This document shows positions 11,703 to 23,467 of a stretch of 64,000 nt of DNA, piece by piece. Origin of the DNA: Fragum whitleyi (taxonomy: Eukaryota > Mollusca > Bivalvia > Cardiida > Cardiidae); NCBI GenBank assembly GCA_948146395.1, contig OX411559.1:4574501-4638500 (forward strand). Reading direction: 5' to 3'. Below the pieces are notes generated by a model. It saw only the letters and a program-made list of their open reading frames with translations, was not told the origin of the DNA and made no database searches. The first letter of the stretch is position 1. The number at the start of each line of letters is the position of its first letter. Position numbers and translations under genes: made by a program.

Positions 11703-12189
11703 TTTTATGAACACAAATTCCATATTTTATTTACAATATGACCCGAAATTGTCAAAATTCTTGAAATTCAACATTTCAATTTTCTCGCGAAACTTATATC
11801 GCTATTTAAAACATTTGTAATTTTCGCGGTTACAATATAGCGTTGCTATTTGCTCTGAGCCCATTTGCATAGTTATTCCCGTGACTAGGGTAATAACACC
11901 CGTGTAATATCAAAAATATTCAACAGGGTTATCTCTCTCCCGCGACGTAGTTCATATTATAAAATCCTTTTATAAGCTGGTAATCATCAACATTTCAAGT
12001 TTAAGAAGGCCCCTTTTTCCATGACATGAAATAATATTTCCAAGCAGCTTTATTGTGCCTATAGTCATGTGATAAGCAACTTTTATGTCACAAAAATCTG
12101 CCAATAAATGTACAACTTGTGATAACAAGAAATGTTGCATCACAATGTTCCCCTTTCCAAAGTCGCAGCATCAAATCACAAAAATCAAA
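11703..12189. other. No gene seen
   Basis: No ORF or repeat family recognised. The right part may be the left flank of the tandem array that follows. Confidence 0.4.
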
Positions 12190-12511
12190 TAGAGTTGAAA
12201 GAGCTTGTCCTAAGAACCATTCTTGTGTAGTTCGGTTGAACTCTGACCAATAGATTAAGAAGAAGAAGATTTTTCACCATACGGGACCTTTTTTAAGTGA
12301 CCCAATAATCCGAAGAGTCCGTGTTCGTAGCCCAGTAAGATTTTAACAAAGAATTCTGAAAGAGCATATCCCAAAGATGAATCACATTAAGTTTGGTTGA
12401 ATTCTGATCAGTAGTTTCAGAGAAGAAGATTTTTGTATATTTTATGATTTAGGACCATTTTTGGGGTGATGCAACAGTCAATAACACCAATGCTATAAGC
12501 CTGATCTGAAT

Positions 12512-12676
12512 TTAAGGTAGTGGACCCGTAATAGTTCTGTAATGTTTTGGAAGTAATGAACTTAAACAATGTTAACCGAGGTTTCCTGATGATCATCATT
12601 AGGAAACCTTGGTCAACATTATGAAAGATCATGAGTTCCGAAACATTACAGAACTATTACGGGTCTACTACCTTAA
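12512..12676. mobile_element. Family B copy 1 (TTAA fold-back MITE)
   Basis: 165 bp, from TTAAGGTAGTGGACCCGTAA to TTACGGGTCTACTACCTTAA, palindromic along nearly its whole length. It is inserted in the tandem array. The neighbouring monomer has the uninterrupted site TTTTAACAAAGAA (about 12341), so TTAA was duplicated on insertion. This points to a piggyBac-type mechanism (family knowledge). Confidence 0.85.
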
Positions 12677-12959
12677 CAAAGAAATCTGTTCCAAGGATCA
12701 ATCTAATGAAGTCCGGTTGATTTCTGATAAGTATTTTCAGAGAAGAAGATTTTTTTATATATATTTAACCATTCGGGCCCGGTTTTTTGTTGACGCGTCA
12801 GCTCGTAGCACCCTTGTTATCCGCCCGATCGGAATGTAACGAAGAAACCTGAAAGAGCATGTCCTGAGGATGATTCGTGTTAAGTTTCGAAGAATTCTGA
12901 CCAGTAGGTTCAGAGAAAAAGATTATTATTATTATTATTTTTTTTTTTTAATATCTTAT

Positions 12960-13383
12960 TTTCTTTAATGCTTTTCGGTGGTTTTTCGCGAAATAACGGT
13001 AGATTATCACTTGATAATCTCACCGCAAAAGCAGTGAAATTATCAAAAACTTATACCCTGCTTTTGTGCATTTCATCCTATCTGACGTCATCTATGCGGG
13101 ACGAAATATGTGACGTCACAATGAACGTTGCATAGCAATGACTTGCAAAACGACACGCTTTATGAAAATATGTCCTAGAAATTTCACATTTTGTCTCATT
13201 TTTGCATTAAAGAAATAGAATAATCGTTTGTTTTCCGACTAAGATCGATTAATATTTCATTTCGTGAAAAAACAAAAGCTATATTTTCACTCGTGGCTCC
13301 GCCACTCGTGAAAATATAGCTTTTGTTGTTCACTCAATGAAATATAAATCGATCTTACACTGAAACAAACGATTGACCCCTAT
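12960..13383 (+). mobile_element. Family A copy 2
   Basis: A full-length relative of 559-981. It retains both CRE palindromes (13083-13090, 13111-13118) and the terminal hairpin with loop GGCTCCGCC. It is inserted in the tandem array. Confidence 0.8.
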
Positions 13384-13433
13384 TTAATTCTGACCAGTAC
13401 TTTTAGCATGAGAAGGAGATGTTTACTTAACCA

Positions 13434-13712
13434 AGGGCGTAACTTCCATTACGCACATTACCCAAGTGCATAATAAAAACAAGTCCTCTTATGAAAAATG
13501 TCGTTTATAAATGATAATAACATCGAAACTGCAACTTATTCAAGCAATAGTTACGATGTTCTGATTATTAACCAACGCTCAAATCATAGAAAAGGGAAGA
13601 GGACGGAGGAAATTCAAGTTTAATCACAGTCTACATATCGCTTTTATCCCATATATATTCTAAGTTGGTCGCCTTCTGAGTGCGTATAAATTTCAAAATC
13701 CTAGTTACGCCT
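13434..13712 (-). mobile_element. Family D copy 2
   Basis: Reverse orientation relative to 11038-11315. Bounded by GGGCGTAACTTCC and CCTAGTTACGCCT. Confidence 0.8.
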
Positions 13713-13833
13713 TTGTTAATGTTTTGCTTCGTTCCTTACTACCGCATTTCTATTACAATAAAGTAATTATTAAAAAATTCAAATTGATGATAAACTTTTT
13801 TTTTCTAAGGAAGCTTATATATATTTTCTAGTT

Positions 13834-14246
13834 ACATCGTGAAATTGACATTCATCTCAATCTAAACATTTCCTATTCACTCACTCAGCGCTCCACTCAT
13901 TCATTCCAAACATGCACTCACGCCATTCAAAAACGGTAAAAAATCAATGAATAAGATAAAATCAACAACTACTTTCAAAATAAATATAGGTAGAAAAAAT
14001 CGCGATTTCACTGACATGATTTTTATTATACACGTCCGATTGGTTCTTGGAGAAATAGGAAGCTATTAATAGAACTTGCATGTATATTTTTATTAAAAAG
14101 GTAATACATATCGCAAATTTTGTTCATCAATAGCAAAATTAATGATATTGGATTACTCCCTTTAGTTTCACTTAAAGCCTATTCCTCAATTCAATTTCAT
14201 TCCAAAATCATTCAAAAATCATTCACCTTGTCAATTTCATGATGTT
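13834..14246 (-). mobile_element. Family I copy 2
   Basis: 413 bp bounded by CATCGTGAAATTGACA and TGTCAATTTCATGATG inverted ends. An inner palindrome lies around TTTTGTTCATCAATAGCAAA. Confidence 0.8.
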
Positions 14247-14933
14247 CAACTATATGATCCTTTTATTTATAACTCGGTTTATTGTTGACAAATTTGTAAA
14301 ATGAGGTTATCAGGAAAACAGTACATTCTAAAAGTGTAAAATAATCTGCTTCAAAGGTAAGGCTTATTAATTGAGTTTTTATGTACATTCATTTCATTGA
14401 ATATATATATGGAATTTCGTCGGTTATTTAGAGACTTGACAGATAAATTCAGATAAAAAAGATAATATATGTACTTTTTCGATTTGTTCTCTTTCATTGT
14501 AGACTTATCAAATCTTTAACAGATGAACTGGTATTCAAAGTACTGAAAGTCCAGTCATCTATCAGTAAATGGCGTAGGTACCCCATTCAAATATAGCAAA
14601 TGCATTATTTTATGCTTTTTTTACTTCCAATTTTACAGGAGCTGGAAAACAGGTGACCTTTTCGAAAAAAAACAAACAAACAATGTGTAGAAGCGCACAT
14701 GTTGTAAGAAAAATTAGTGATCCCACTCATGTTTAGGCATAAAAAATCACGAAATCAAATTCTTTTCATTTTGACACGTGGAAATGGAGTTTTATCAAAT
14801 CTATTCTATGTTTTTCTCGCTATAAAATGCCTTACAGAATCTGAGAAAAGAAATCGCAATTTTTTACTGAGGCGTTTTAACTTGACGTTAGCCTAAATTG
14901 TTATTGCATTTCAAGTCTACTTGTTTTTATTTA
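14247..14933. other. No gene seen
   Basis: AT-rich. A short (AT)n lies near 14402. Nothing coding. Confidence 0.5.
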
Positions 14934-15505
14934 TTAAAGCCTCGTTTACATTTGGCCTGCGGAGCCCATACGGCGCCAGTATCTCGCCGTAAGCATAAAA
15001 TCGTGCGATACCCGTGCGGTGACATACGGTGCCCGTGCGATCACCGCACGGTCTTACGGGCACCGCAGACACCTGCGATCTACTCGTAGTTTAAAGAAAT
15101 GTTATACACATCTTTAAATCGCAAGCCCGTAGCCTTCTGCGGACACCGCACGGACATCGCACGGAAGCCTTGCGATGATCGCGCGGAAATCGCACGATAT
15201 CTTAACTATCAAACATCCAAAATAAAACCCGTAAAATCGTGCGATGACCTCTCGATATTCATACGGAACCCGTACGATCTCCGCATGGGAATCTCACGAT
15301 TACCTTGCGATTTCGCACGGGACCCGTACGGTCTCATTCAGGTTTGTTCCCCCTCAAAAATTTAAAAAATCGCACGGTCACCGTGCTGCATTGTGAACAC
15401 ATACGCGGCAGATCGTAACTGTCTGCGATGTCCAAAAAAATCATAAGAAAAATCGCAGGCTGCGATATCGTACGGCGACCGTGGCAAATGTAAACGAGGC
15501 TTAAG
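14934..15505. mobile_element. CpG-rich inverted-repeat element
   Basis: About 570 bp bounded by perfect 18-bp inverted ends, AAGCCTCGTTTACATTTG (14937-14954) and its inverse (15485-15502), with TTAA-like flanks on both sides. The interior is unlike its AT-rich surroundings. It is packed with short CpG words: TCGCACGG, CGTGCGAT, CCGTACG, TTGCGAT, CACCGCACGG, in both orientations. Open frames here are by-products of stop-poor CpG repeats. No transposase is present. It lies 360 bp upstream of the LRR start codon. Confidence 0.8.
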
Positions 15506-15865
15506 ATACCTATTGGTAGGAACGAAAAGTCGAGTTTTGGGATCACCCTGTCGTCAAATTAATGTTGGTGTAGACGTAGGCTAGATGACAAACTTTAACT
15601 TTTGCTTCTTTATATCCAACTATGGAATCGTTTGTGTTAGCTTCAGTGTAAGCTCGTTTTATAAGATAAGATAAAATTTATTTAAAGACGGCAAGACAAA
15701 GTAACAATACAACATAAGCTAAAGAATCTTTTGAACCGAGTATATTTCATTTTGCGAATAAAAAAGATTTATTTTCACAAGTAGCAATCCCGACCTGCAA
15801 TCTAGTATAGCATCTCATTGCCCTGCTCTTGTTTCGTTTAATTTATCTATCATTACAGATTGGTC
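15506..15865 (+). promoter_or_regulatory. LRR gene 5' flank with candidate 3' splice site
   Basis: A pyrimidine-rich stretch ends in CTATCATTACAG (AG at 15857-15858), seven bases before the ATG. The coding exon may therefore be exon 2, with an untranslated exon further upstream. No TATA box or upstream exon can be placed. Confidence 0.4.
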
Positions 15866-17211
15866 ATGTTATTTTGGGTGGTTTTATTGGTTGTTTCTCA
15901 GGCGGTGTATGGACAGCCGCCCCCTGATTGTGAAGAATACACATCCTACACCGGCAGCTATTTACAAACAAGTCTTTCTCAACGACACGAGGACATCAAG
16001 GAACAAAAGCGTGTGGTAGACATCGATTCTGCTTGTTGGGAGAGACCTCTTTTAAGTGGAAATTTTTACTGTTTTTACAAAAGTTTGACATCCATTCCTA
16101 AACCATTACCTGTTCGAACTAAATGTATTATATTCACTGGAAACAACTTGAGAAAGTTAGATATGAAAGACCTCAAACATTTGACGAATTTAGAAATATT
16201 GGTACTCGATTCTAATCCCTTGGAATCTTGAAAAGGAATTTTTTCCCAGCTTCCACTAAATGTTCTTTCTGTACAGGATACCAATTTAGATGGCCTTGTC
16301 TCTACGCCACTTCCGTTTTTGAAATATTATGCACAGACGAATGCGATGATCAAAACACTGGAGAAAAATAGTTTATCGGGGATATCAAAAAATATTCGTT
16401 ATTTAAAGCTGGTTAACTGTAGCATATCTCAAAGTGATCCTGGTACATTCAAAGAGTTGATATCTCTTCAAGTTCTCGACCTGTCAAACAATAATTTTAC
16501 GACCATACCAAAAGACCTGCCGCCATCTTTACAAGAACTGCGAGTTGTGAACAACTTCGAGGTTTCCGAAGTTAATGCCGGGAGTCTACATGGTCTCGAG
16601 AATTTACGGAATCTATCTATTTCGGCTGTCACAATCGCAAAAAGTTCATTCGAAAGTATACCAAATTTGTTACAATTAAAACTTCAAGCCTGCCATATAC
16701 AATCGAACTCTACTTCCGGTTTGACTAAACTTAAAGACTTTGTATTATATGGCAGTTTTTGTTCAGATCATAAGCTTTTTCTAGAGCCATACACGTTTAC
16801 AGACTTGAGAGAGCTTACGACTTTCACGATGGATAGAATTACCATAGCTACGATACCTACAGGTTTGTTTTATGGAGCAAGGAAGTTAGAATCTTTGTTA
16901 ATCGAGTTTGACACAATAGATTCGGTCCAAGATGCTGCATTTTCTGGCCTTCCAAGTCTTCAAACGCTTAGATTAACCAATAACTATATCCCCGTTAAAA
17001 TCCCGGTTATCCTTTCGGATAAATTTCTCGGTAGTGACCTCCTTGTGGCCTTGACCTTTCTTGACCTGAGTGACTTTCGGATCGATAGTTTGACTAGAGG
17101 AACATTTGACGTCGCCCCGAATCTGGTTCGATTGTATATGGGATATAATATGATGAATACAATAGAACCAGACGTGTTTGGAAACCTACATAACCTGCAA
17201 TATATCTCCTT
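15866..17211 (+). CDS. Secreted leucine-rich-repeat protein, main exon (in-frame TGA at codon 122)
   Basis: The ATG at 15866 opens a signal peptide (hydrophobic residues 2-15, AVYG cleavage region), then a Cys-containing LRR N-terminal cap (about 55-85, with SLTSIPKPLP), then about fifteen LRRs of the LxxLxLxxN type up to the exon end. Clear repeats are LQVLDLSNNNFTTIP, LTFLDLSDFRIDSL and LVRLYMGYNMMNTI. There is no transmembrane segment or TIR domain, so the product would be secreted and act by ligand or pathogen-surface binding (family knowledge). Codon 122 is TGA (16229-16231), and the same frame continues as good LRR sequence for 327 more codons. The exon ends at 17211 in phase 2 before a consensus donor GTGAGT. 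It joins the exon at 21356. The closest kin cannot be named; slit/chondroadherin/TLR-ectodomain-like proteins all fit. It is either a pseudogene or null allele, or the TGA is a sequence error. Confidence 0.85.
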
Positions 17212-17251
17212 GTGAGTAAGAAGTTCTTGTCAACTACAGCTGACTGAGTTG

Positions 17252-17415
17252 CTTCTCCTCCTTCTCCTCCTCCTTCTACTTCTTCTTCTTCTTTTTTTCC
17301 TTCTTCTTCTTCTTCGTTTTCTTCATCTTCCTTGTCTTCTTCTTTGTCTTCTTCTTTATCTTCTTCTTCTTCTTCTTCTTCTTCTTCTTCTTCTTCTTCT
17401 TCTTCTTCTTCTTCT

Positions 17416-17446
<31 letters not shown>

Positions 17447-17450
17447 CCTC
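17252..17450 (+). repeat. Polypyrimidine (CTT/TCC/TTTC)n tract
   Basis: About 200 bp, almost entirely C and T on the sense strand. It changes from TCC/CTT mixtures to pure (CTT)n and then (TTTC)n. It starts 40 bp after the LRR exon donor. Mirror-symmetric stretches could form triplex DNA. Confidence 0.9.
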
Positions 17451-17495
17451 GGTTGCTATCTTCACATCACCATCTTTATAGACCTGCAATTTCAA

Positions 17496-17588
17496 GTGAG
17501 TGATCAAAGATCAATTTTACATTGAAAATGATAGGAGATAAAGGTTTCTCGAACCTCACTCTTTCTTGCGGAACTATACTATAGATCT
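17496..17588 (+). repeat. Family J copy 2
   Basis: Matches 7384-7475 over about 85 bp, including GAAAATGATAGG and TTGCGGAACTATA. Confidence 0.65.
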
Positions 17589-17599
17589 AATGATTATCA

Positions 17600-18500
17600 T
17601 TGTTCTCAGGGTTTCTTTAAAGCAATACTGCGTTATTATTCAACTGACAGGGTGTTTATGTAAGTTTACCGTTTCAATAGTTTGGGTTCTTTCAAAACTT
17701 AGCCGACAATTGTCTTGAATTTATGTAAATAACTGTTACATAAAAGCAAAAGGATAAACACGCTAAGAGAAAGTGAACATATTTCACCCTTGCCGTTACC
17801 AAAACATCGTGACTTTAGCTTGTCTAAGCTGAAGTTATGAGGGTTTGGTTGTCAAAGTTCGATTTAAGGAATGTCGACTATCTATTTAACAAAGTTATTA
17901 TAGATGAAAGCTAATTTACCTTAACCTTAAATGCAACGAACCGATACTTAGGCCTCGCCCTGCCAGGACAATAACTATGGATTATACCTTTGTTAAATAA
18001 AGGCGAAATGTTTTTTTTCTGTATCTATAATCCACGATTTTTCCCCTGGCAGGGCGGAGCCTAAGTAACGAGTCGATGCACTTAAGGTTAAGGTAAATCA
18101 GCCTTTTTTCATTATTATTTACTGTACAGGTATTCTGCGTTATTAATGAACTGGTAGGGCGGGGCTAAACTGTGACGTTATTTGGCGGGTTAACTTTAAA
18201 ATACTTTGGGTTCGTTCAAAAGTTAGTCGCCAATAATCCATCTTGTCGAGCCAAGGGTTACGAACGTTTTACTTATCTTACGAGAAGAAGCTATCGATTC
18301 GATACCCCTTGACTCGTGAAGACACCAATAATCGTGAACGCGTGCAAATAACTGTATCCTAAAACAAAAAGGATTCACGTGCTTAGAAAAAGTGAACATA
18401 TTTCACCGTTGCTGTAACCAAGAAGATCGTAATTTCAGCTTTGACAAGTTACGATGGTTTGGTTACAAGCCTACGCTTAAGGTCTCAAGTTCATTATTTC
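17600..18500 (+). repeat. Diverged direct duplication flanking fold-back Q
   Basis: The left copy (about 17620-17880) and right copy (about 18120-18480) share in order CTGCGTTATTA, TTTGGGTTC(T/G)TTCAAAA, TGCAAATAACTGT-like sequence, AAGTGAACATATTTCACC and GGTTTGGTT. The right copy has an extra ~100 bp. Between them lies the fold-back at 17910-18101. Confidence 0.65.
17910..18101. repeat. Fold-back Q (192 bp)
   Basis: Arms of about 60 bp. The outer arm reads GCTAATTTACCTTAACCTTAA and the inner ends are GCCCTGCCAGG / CCTGGCAGGGC, inverted on the right. Single copy in the window. Confidence 0.8.
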
Positions 18501-19156
18501 GATTTTTGGTGAACGAACGTCGTTCACCAGTGTTATATACCATGTCAGGAAAATCCTGTTGGATGTTAATACATTTGAAATAAAGTAGCGCCTCTTAAAA
18601 TTCAATTTAGTATCTTTCAATATTTTTCTTCGCAAAATCACTCTTTATTTCTTGAATGGCATGGTACTATTATTCTTTATCAAGTGAAGATAATGAAAAT
18701 TCGCCTTGTAAAACACCAAATGATCTTGCAATGTTTATCAAGGGAATTTTTGATCGGCGTAAGCTTGTCGAGAGTTTTAAGCAAAAACAAAGTTTGTGTC
18801 TAAACACCGTAGAGACAGATACTATGTTTTTGACCCAAGCCTGCGCTGATGCAACTTTGAGTAATTAGCCGGAAATACGTGTTTATTTAGGTCATGTCCT
18901 CTTGAACTTACATTCGGCAATACTCGGGCGATCTCCGACGTCTCCGATTTAAATATAGGTTACAGAATCGGCCGAGTTCAGACGAATAACACATCAAGAC
19001 ACCTTGTGTCATTAGAAACGGTAACGCGGTGTTACATAACTTTTCAACTAGCGACAGTCAGTCTCGAGACGGGTTTTAAGAATGATTCGACATGTGTTCT
19101 ACATGTACAACCTTTCTTGTACCTTTTATTTGAATAGGGATGAACGCAGCTATTAA
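18501..19156. other. Intronic stretch without recognised element
   Basis: A hairpin TGGTGAACGA/TCGTTCACCA lies near 18508-18530. An open frame at 18656-18868 (about 70 codons) has no recognisable domain and I do not call it a gene. Confidence 0.4.
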
Positions 19157-19862
<706 letters not shown>

Positions 19863-21261
19863 AGATTTTTCTGTAAAATTGCGCTGACTGAAGTAGGGCT
19901 GTAAGGATACACTCGAATATTCGGTGAACTTATTCCCAGCGAAAACGTTTCGTATTCGTCAGTCTCAGAAGCGAATATTGCCGAATACCAAATGCGACAG
20001 GCACGGAAGATATTTCATTGGGGCCATTCTACTTTGCATTTTTTCAATCTGTAAAACCATATCAATTCAAAATTTTATTTGAAAATTGAATAAATGATAG
20101 CTAAATATTCAACCCTAGATACCACTCCAATTGACGAGTAGATATTGCCGTGGTCAAGGGGGGACCAGATCCGTCATGCACTTGTTTACAATTCGACAGG
20201 CGGGTTTAGTTGTTAATTTTTTCTGGAAAAGTCATTGCGTTTTTTACAGAAATCATAAAAATCTTAATCGATGAATGAAAACTGGCTCCATCCTTCCCAA
20301 AATATGTTAAGAATTGGTTAACTACAGTTTAAGCATAAACTAGCTCAGAGCAGAAAAGTCTAATATCAGCAGCAAAAATCCTGCAGTGTTATAAAAGTGA
20401 ATAACGACAAAAGTGTCAACCACGGAAGTGGTTTTGGCTTCAGATATGATAAAAATGAATCCCTCAGGTTATGGTTCAAAATACTATTGATAAGTTAACA
20501 AATCATAACTTTAAACAATGAGTACAGTTCAGGACTGACTGATATTCATAGGTGTTTCTTTGGTTGGTACTCAAAGACCTTTTCATCCTCTGAGAAAAAA
20601 CAAAGATAGATAAAAAAAAAAGTTAAAACAAATACAACAAAATTACTTGAAATAAGCTTAAACATGATAACAAATACTTTTGTAAAAACAAACACCATTG
20701 GATATAGGTTGAAGACAGTTTGAGATAGGATTAAATCGTTTTCTCCATTTATGTTTAATTAATAAATGTACCCATTTCAAATGTGTAAACGAAATTTTCA
20801 CAGAGTAACAACTCATATTCTAACAAATATTTTTCTAACAAGATTTTTCTTCTCTCTCCCTTTCTTTGAATTTGCAGTGAAATTTCCGAATAACGGAAAT
20901 TTTGTCGAGACAATTCCTCCCTCCTTTTTTTACATTCATAATTTCTCTTTTCTAATTGAATTCAATATATCACTCTAGAATGCCACCAGGTTCGTTCACC
21001 ATCAGTACTTTCAGTGCTTTGATCTGTAGAAGTACTGTGTACTGTTTTTGACATCGCACTCATACCGCCAGTGGTCGATCAAAATATCTGTGCAGTTTGA
21101 CGAATTAGGTGTAAGTTACGAAATTTTGTTCGCCCATCAAGCTCATCAGGTCCATCAAGATTAGGAGTCGCATAGTAATTTTGGATCGTCTAAGGTGGAA
21201 AATGGCTAAGTTTAGGGCTGGGAGATTTTTGTAAGAACTCAGCAAATACCAATGCATTTAA

Positions 21262-21305
21262 GCCCCCCCCCCCCACCCCCCACCCCCCACCCAAACTCCC
21301 ACCCC
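21262..21305 (+). repeat. C-rich tract
   Basis: Runs of C13, C6 and C6 separated by A, 50-95 bp upstream of the intron acceptor. It has i-motif/G-quadruplex potential on opposite strands. Confidence 0.8.
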
Positions 21306-21355
21306 ATGTCTCTAAAGGCCTATTCACCTACGACTTACTTTTCTTTTGTGCTTAG

Positions 21356-21500
21356 ATACAACAACCCATGGATATGTGACTGCCATTTACGTTGGCTCAA
21401 AAACTTGACGGACGAGCAGCCCGGGACATTTTATGGTGGAAATAAGCTGCGATGCGATCAGCCGCAAAACCTACGTGGACATTATTTTGACTTAGTTTGA
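21356..21500 (+). CDS. Secreted LRR protein, terminal exon (LRRCT)
   Basis: It completes the Leu codon from 17210-17211 and continues NNPWICDCHLRWL, the classic LRR C-terminal cap. The third Cys is in LRCDQPQNLRG. Translation stops at TGA 21498-21500 just after FDLV, before the fourth cap cysteine. If the T at 21498 is skipped, the frame reads DGFC at 21499-21510, with the Cys at the expected spacing. A one-base insertion in GTTTGA is therefore likely to have broken the cap. With exon 15866-17211 the model totals 497 codons including two stops. A polyadenylation signal follows 40 bp downstream. Confidence 0.8.
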
Positions 21501-21539
21501 CGGATTTTGTTTGCAAAAATTAAAAAATGGCATGTCAGA

Positions 21540-21545
21540 AATAAA
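21540..21545 (+). terminator. AATAAA polyadenylation signal
   Basis: AATAAA lies 40 bp after the LRR stop codon. In AT-rich DNA one match is weak evidence, but its position is right. Confidence 0.45.
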
Positions 21546-21582
21546 TGAGCATGTGAATGAGTACATTTCCTACAATTTCATA

Positions 21583-21938
21583 TCGAGGGTTCAGTGCAAG
21601 AGTGTACTAAGTGTATTTATCTTATAACTATACAAGTATCCGTATGATAACAACCCGTATGATATTTTTTATGATATCACATAGTTATTTTTAGAACAAT
21701 AATATCATACAGTTATTTTTAGAAACTAGCATTTAAGTTAGAAACATCGACTAAAACAAGACAAAAAGAGGTTATAAGATAAATATAATACGTACTAAGT
21801 GTATTGTATGAAAAAATATCTAACTCGGTTGTGAGAATTGGTAATTGTCTCGGCAGAGCCTCGACAATGATCAATTCTCCCAACCTCGTTAGATATTTTT
21901 TTCCATACAAAACACTAAGTACGTATTATATATATACC
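21583..21938. mobile_element. Family M copy 1
   Basis: About 350 bp shared with 54300-54633 (TATTTTTTATGATATC, TTATTTTTAGAA, then a 150-bp hairpin). Hairpin arms AATACGTACTAAGTG ... CACTAAGTACGTATT enclose GGCAGAGCC. Immediately downstream of the LRR gene. Confidence 0.75.
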
Positions 21939-22077
21939 ATGTATGCACATGTCCACTTAGTCAACTCTCGCGCTAAACTGACCCTCGATATGTGAACAAA
22001 GCCAAACTTCTGGCCAACCTGTGCACCCACACAATCGAACCAGAGTATTCAATATGCCCTCTTTAGATAAATATAAA

Positions 22078-22331
22078 GGGGCGTAACAACCATTACGCAC
22101 ATAACGCAAGTGCGTAATAAAAAATAAATTCTCTTTCGAAAATAGTCGTTGATAAATGATCATAACATCTAAACTACAGCTTATTTAAGCTGTGGTTACG
22201 ATGTTTTGATTATTCCCCAACCGACTCAAATCATAGAAAAGGGGAGCGAACGGGGGACATTCATCTTAATATTTATCCTATGTTGATCGCCTTCTGGGTG
22301 CGTATAAATTTCAAACTTTTAGTTAGGCCTA
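22078..22331 (-). mobile_element. Family D copy 3
   Basis: From GGGCGTAACAACCATTACGC to the eroded TTAGTTAGGCC. It abuts family A copy 4 with only a few bases between. Confidence 0.75.
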
Positions 22332-22334
22332 TTG

Positions 22335-22588
22335 ATATAGAGGATAATTGTTTGTTTAAGAGTAAGATCGGCTTATCTTCCTTTGAGTGAACAACAAAAA
22401 TATTTTCACGAGTGGCAGACCCACTTAACAATATTTGCAGGTGATTACTTAGCATCGACCCGGATAGCGCAAATAGAGTCAACGAAAGTGGGCGGAGGGG
22501 GGATATTATTTCACTGATTTTCAGGGAGATTATCAAGTGATAATCTACCTTTACTTTTCGATAAACCAACGAAAAGCATTTGAGAAAA
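22335..22588 (-). mobile_element. Family A copy 4, internally deleted
   Basis: Begins TATAGAGGATAATTGTTTGTTT (the inverse of the A 3' end) and ends CGAAAAGCATTTGAG (the inverse of the A 5' end). The CRE region and one hairpin arm are lost. Confidence 0.65.
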
Positions 22589-22853
22589 TAAATCTCCAAA
22601 TTAAACGTTCATGGGAGATTATTGAGGAAAATTTAAAATACCCTTTGAACACAGGAGATTGTTTGATAATCCAATTTTACGTCATAAGGGGTATTATATC
22701 AGAAAAAACAACTTATAAAATAACATAACAGACTAAGTCTGGTAATGGAGAAATCTCCTGTTCATTAGGGGAAGTGAAAATGAAGTGTTGTTTAACGCTA
22801 ATATACTCGCTTTTTTATACGACAAATAACTTTGGTGGATGCTTGAATAAATA

Positions 22854-23111
22854 TGCGCCCCGTCACGCGAAAAGGGACCATTTGGTTAATGAATAAAGTG
22901 TCGACCCTAGCTAGACTGCGCGGACTGCGCAGACTGACTAGGGTCGAAACTTTTCGCAATGTGCTTATTTTCTGAATCTAGAATGAATTATACTTTCCAG
23001 TGAAAGAAGTCTTGAATGTGACCTTTGGTTGATCTATGCTGGACCCTATCTCTTTTTCAAATATTTATTGTACGGAGTTCCCGGATGGTCCCTTTTCGCT
23101 TGACGGGTCAC
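22854..23111. mobile_element. Family C copy 2
   Basis: 258 bp, GCCCCGTCACGCGAAAAGGG to TTGACGGGTCAC. The subterminal palindrome around GACTGCGCGGACTGCGCAG is intact. Confidence 0.85.
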
Positions 23112-23467
23112 ATATATTAAAAGTTCACTTAACTTGAAATACAAGTTTTACAGAAAGGAATAAAGTATAACAAACCAACTTTATAATTTGATAATAGCGG
23201 TTATTTTCTTAATAAAAAAGTCCCTTTTTAAAGAGGCCGTACATTAGGGAGTGAAGTGTTGCTATTTACTATGTTAAGAGCACCAACATATTTTTCTGGA
23301 CGGTCAAGATTGATAATCAATCGTTTTCAAGTGACTCACAGATTGTCCGGAGAACAACTTGACCACGAACTGACCACTTCATCATATCATATCCACTCAT
23401 AATCTCGGGGTTACGGATATATGTGGGTATTTTGAATTTTAGGTAAAAAACTATTTTCAAAATACTT
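23112..23467. other. No gene seen
   Basis: AT-rich, no recognised repeat. Confidence 0.4.

Larger units (their letters stand above)
12190..13430 (+). repeat. Tandem array, ~160-168 bp monomers, interrupted
   Basis: Related units begin near 12198, 12358, 12682 and 12851. They share GAAAGAGCATGTCC, GGTTGAATTCTGACCAGTA and CAGAGAAGAAGATTTTT. Removing the B1 insertion gives spacings of about 160, 163 and 169 bp. A further fragment (ATTCTGACCAGTA at about 13387) lies beyond the family A copy, so A2 also inserted into the array. The monomer length is that of bivalve pearl/BIV160-type repeats; identity to them is not tested. Confidence 0.7.

Noticed and set aside
14898..15546. Stop-free frames of 60-90 codons on both strands
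   Set aside because: CpG words in the inverted-repeat element lack stop codons; frames overlap on opposite strands and match no protein type.
16202..16249. A 48-nt GT...AG micro-intron that would remove the in-frame TGA
   Set aside because: It keeps frame but would delete 16 residues of one LRR, and 48 nt is shorter than usual animal introns. The nonsense-codon explanation is simpler.
17094..17507. Long Glu-rich and Leu-rich open frames on both strands
   Set aside because: They are translations of the (CTT)n polypyrimidine tract in the intron.
18656..18868. 70-codon ORF inside the LRR intron
   Set aside because: Starts with ATG and reads plausibly, but has no domain, splice context or second copy.
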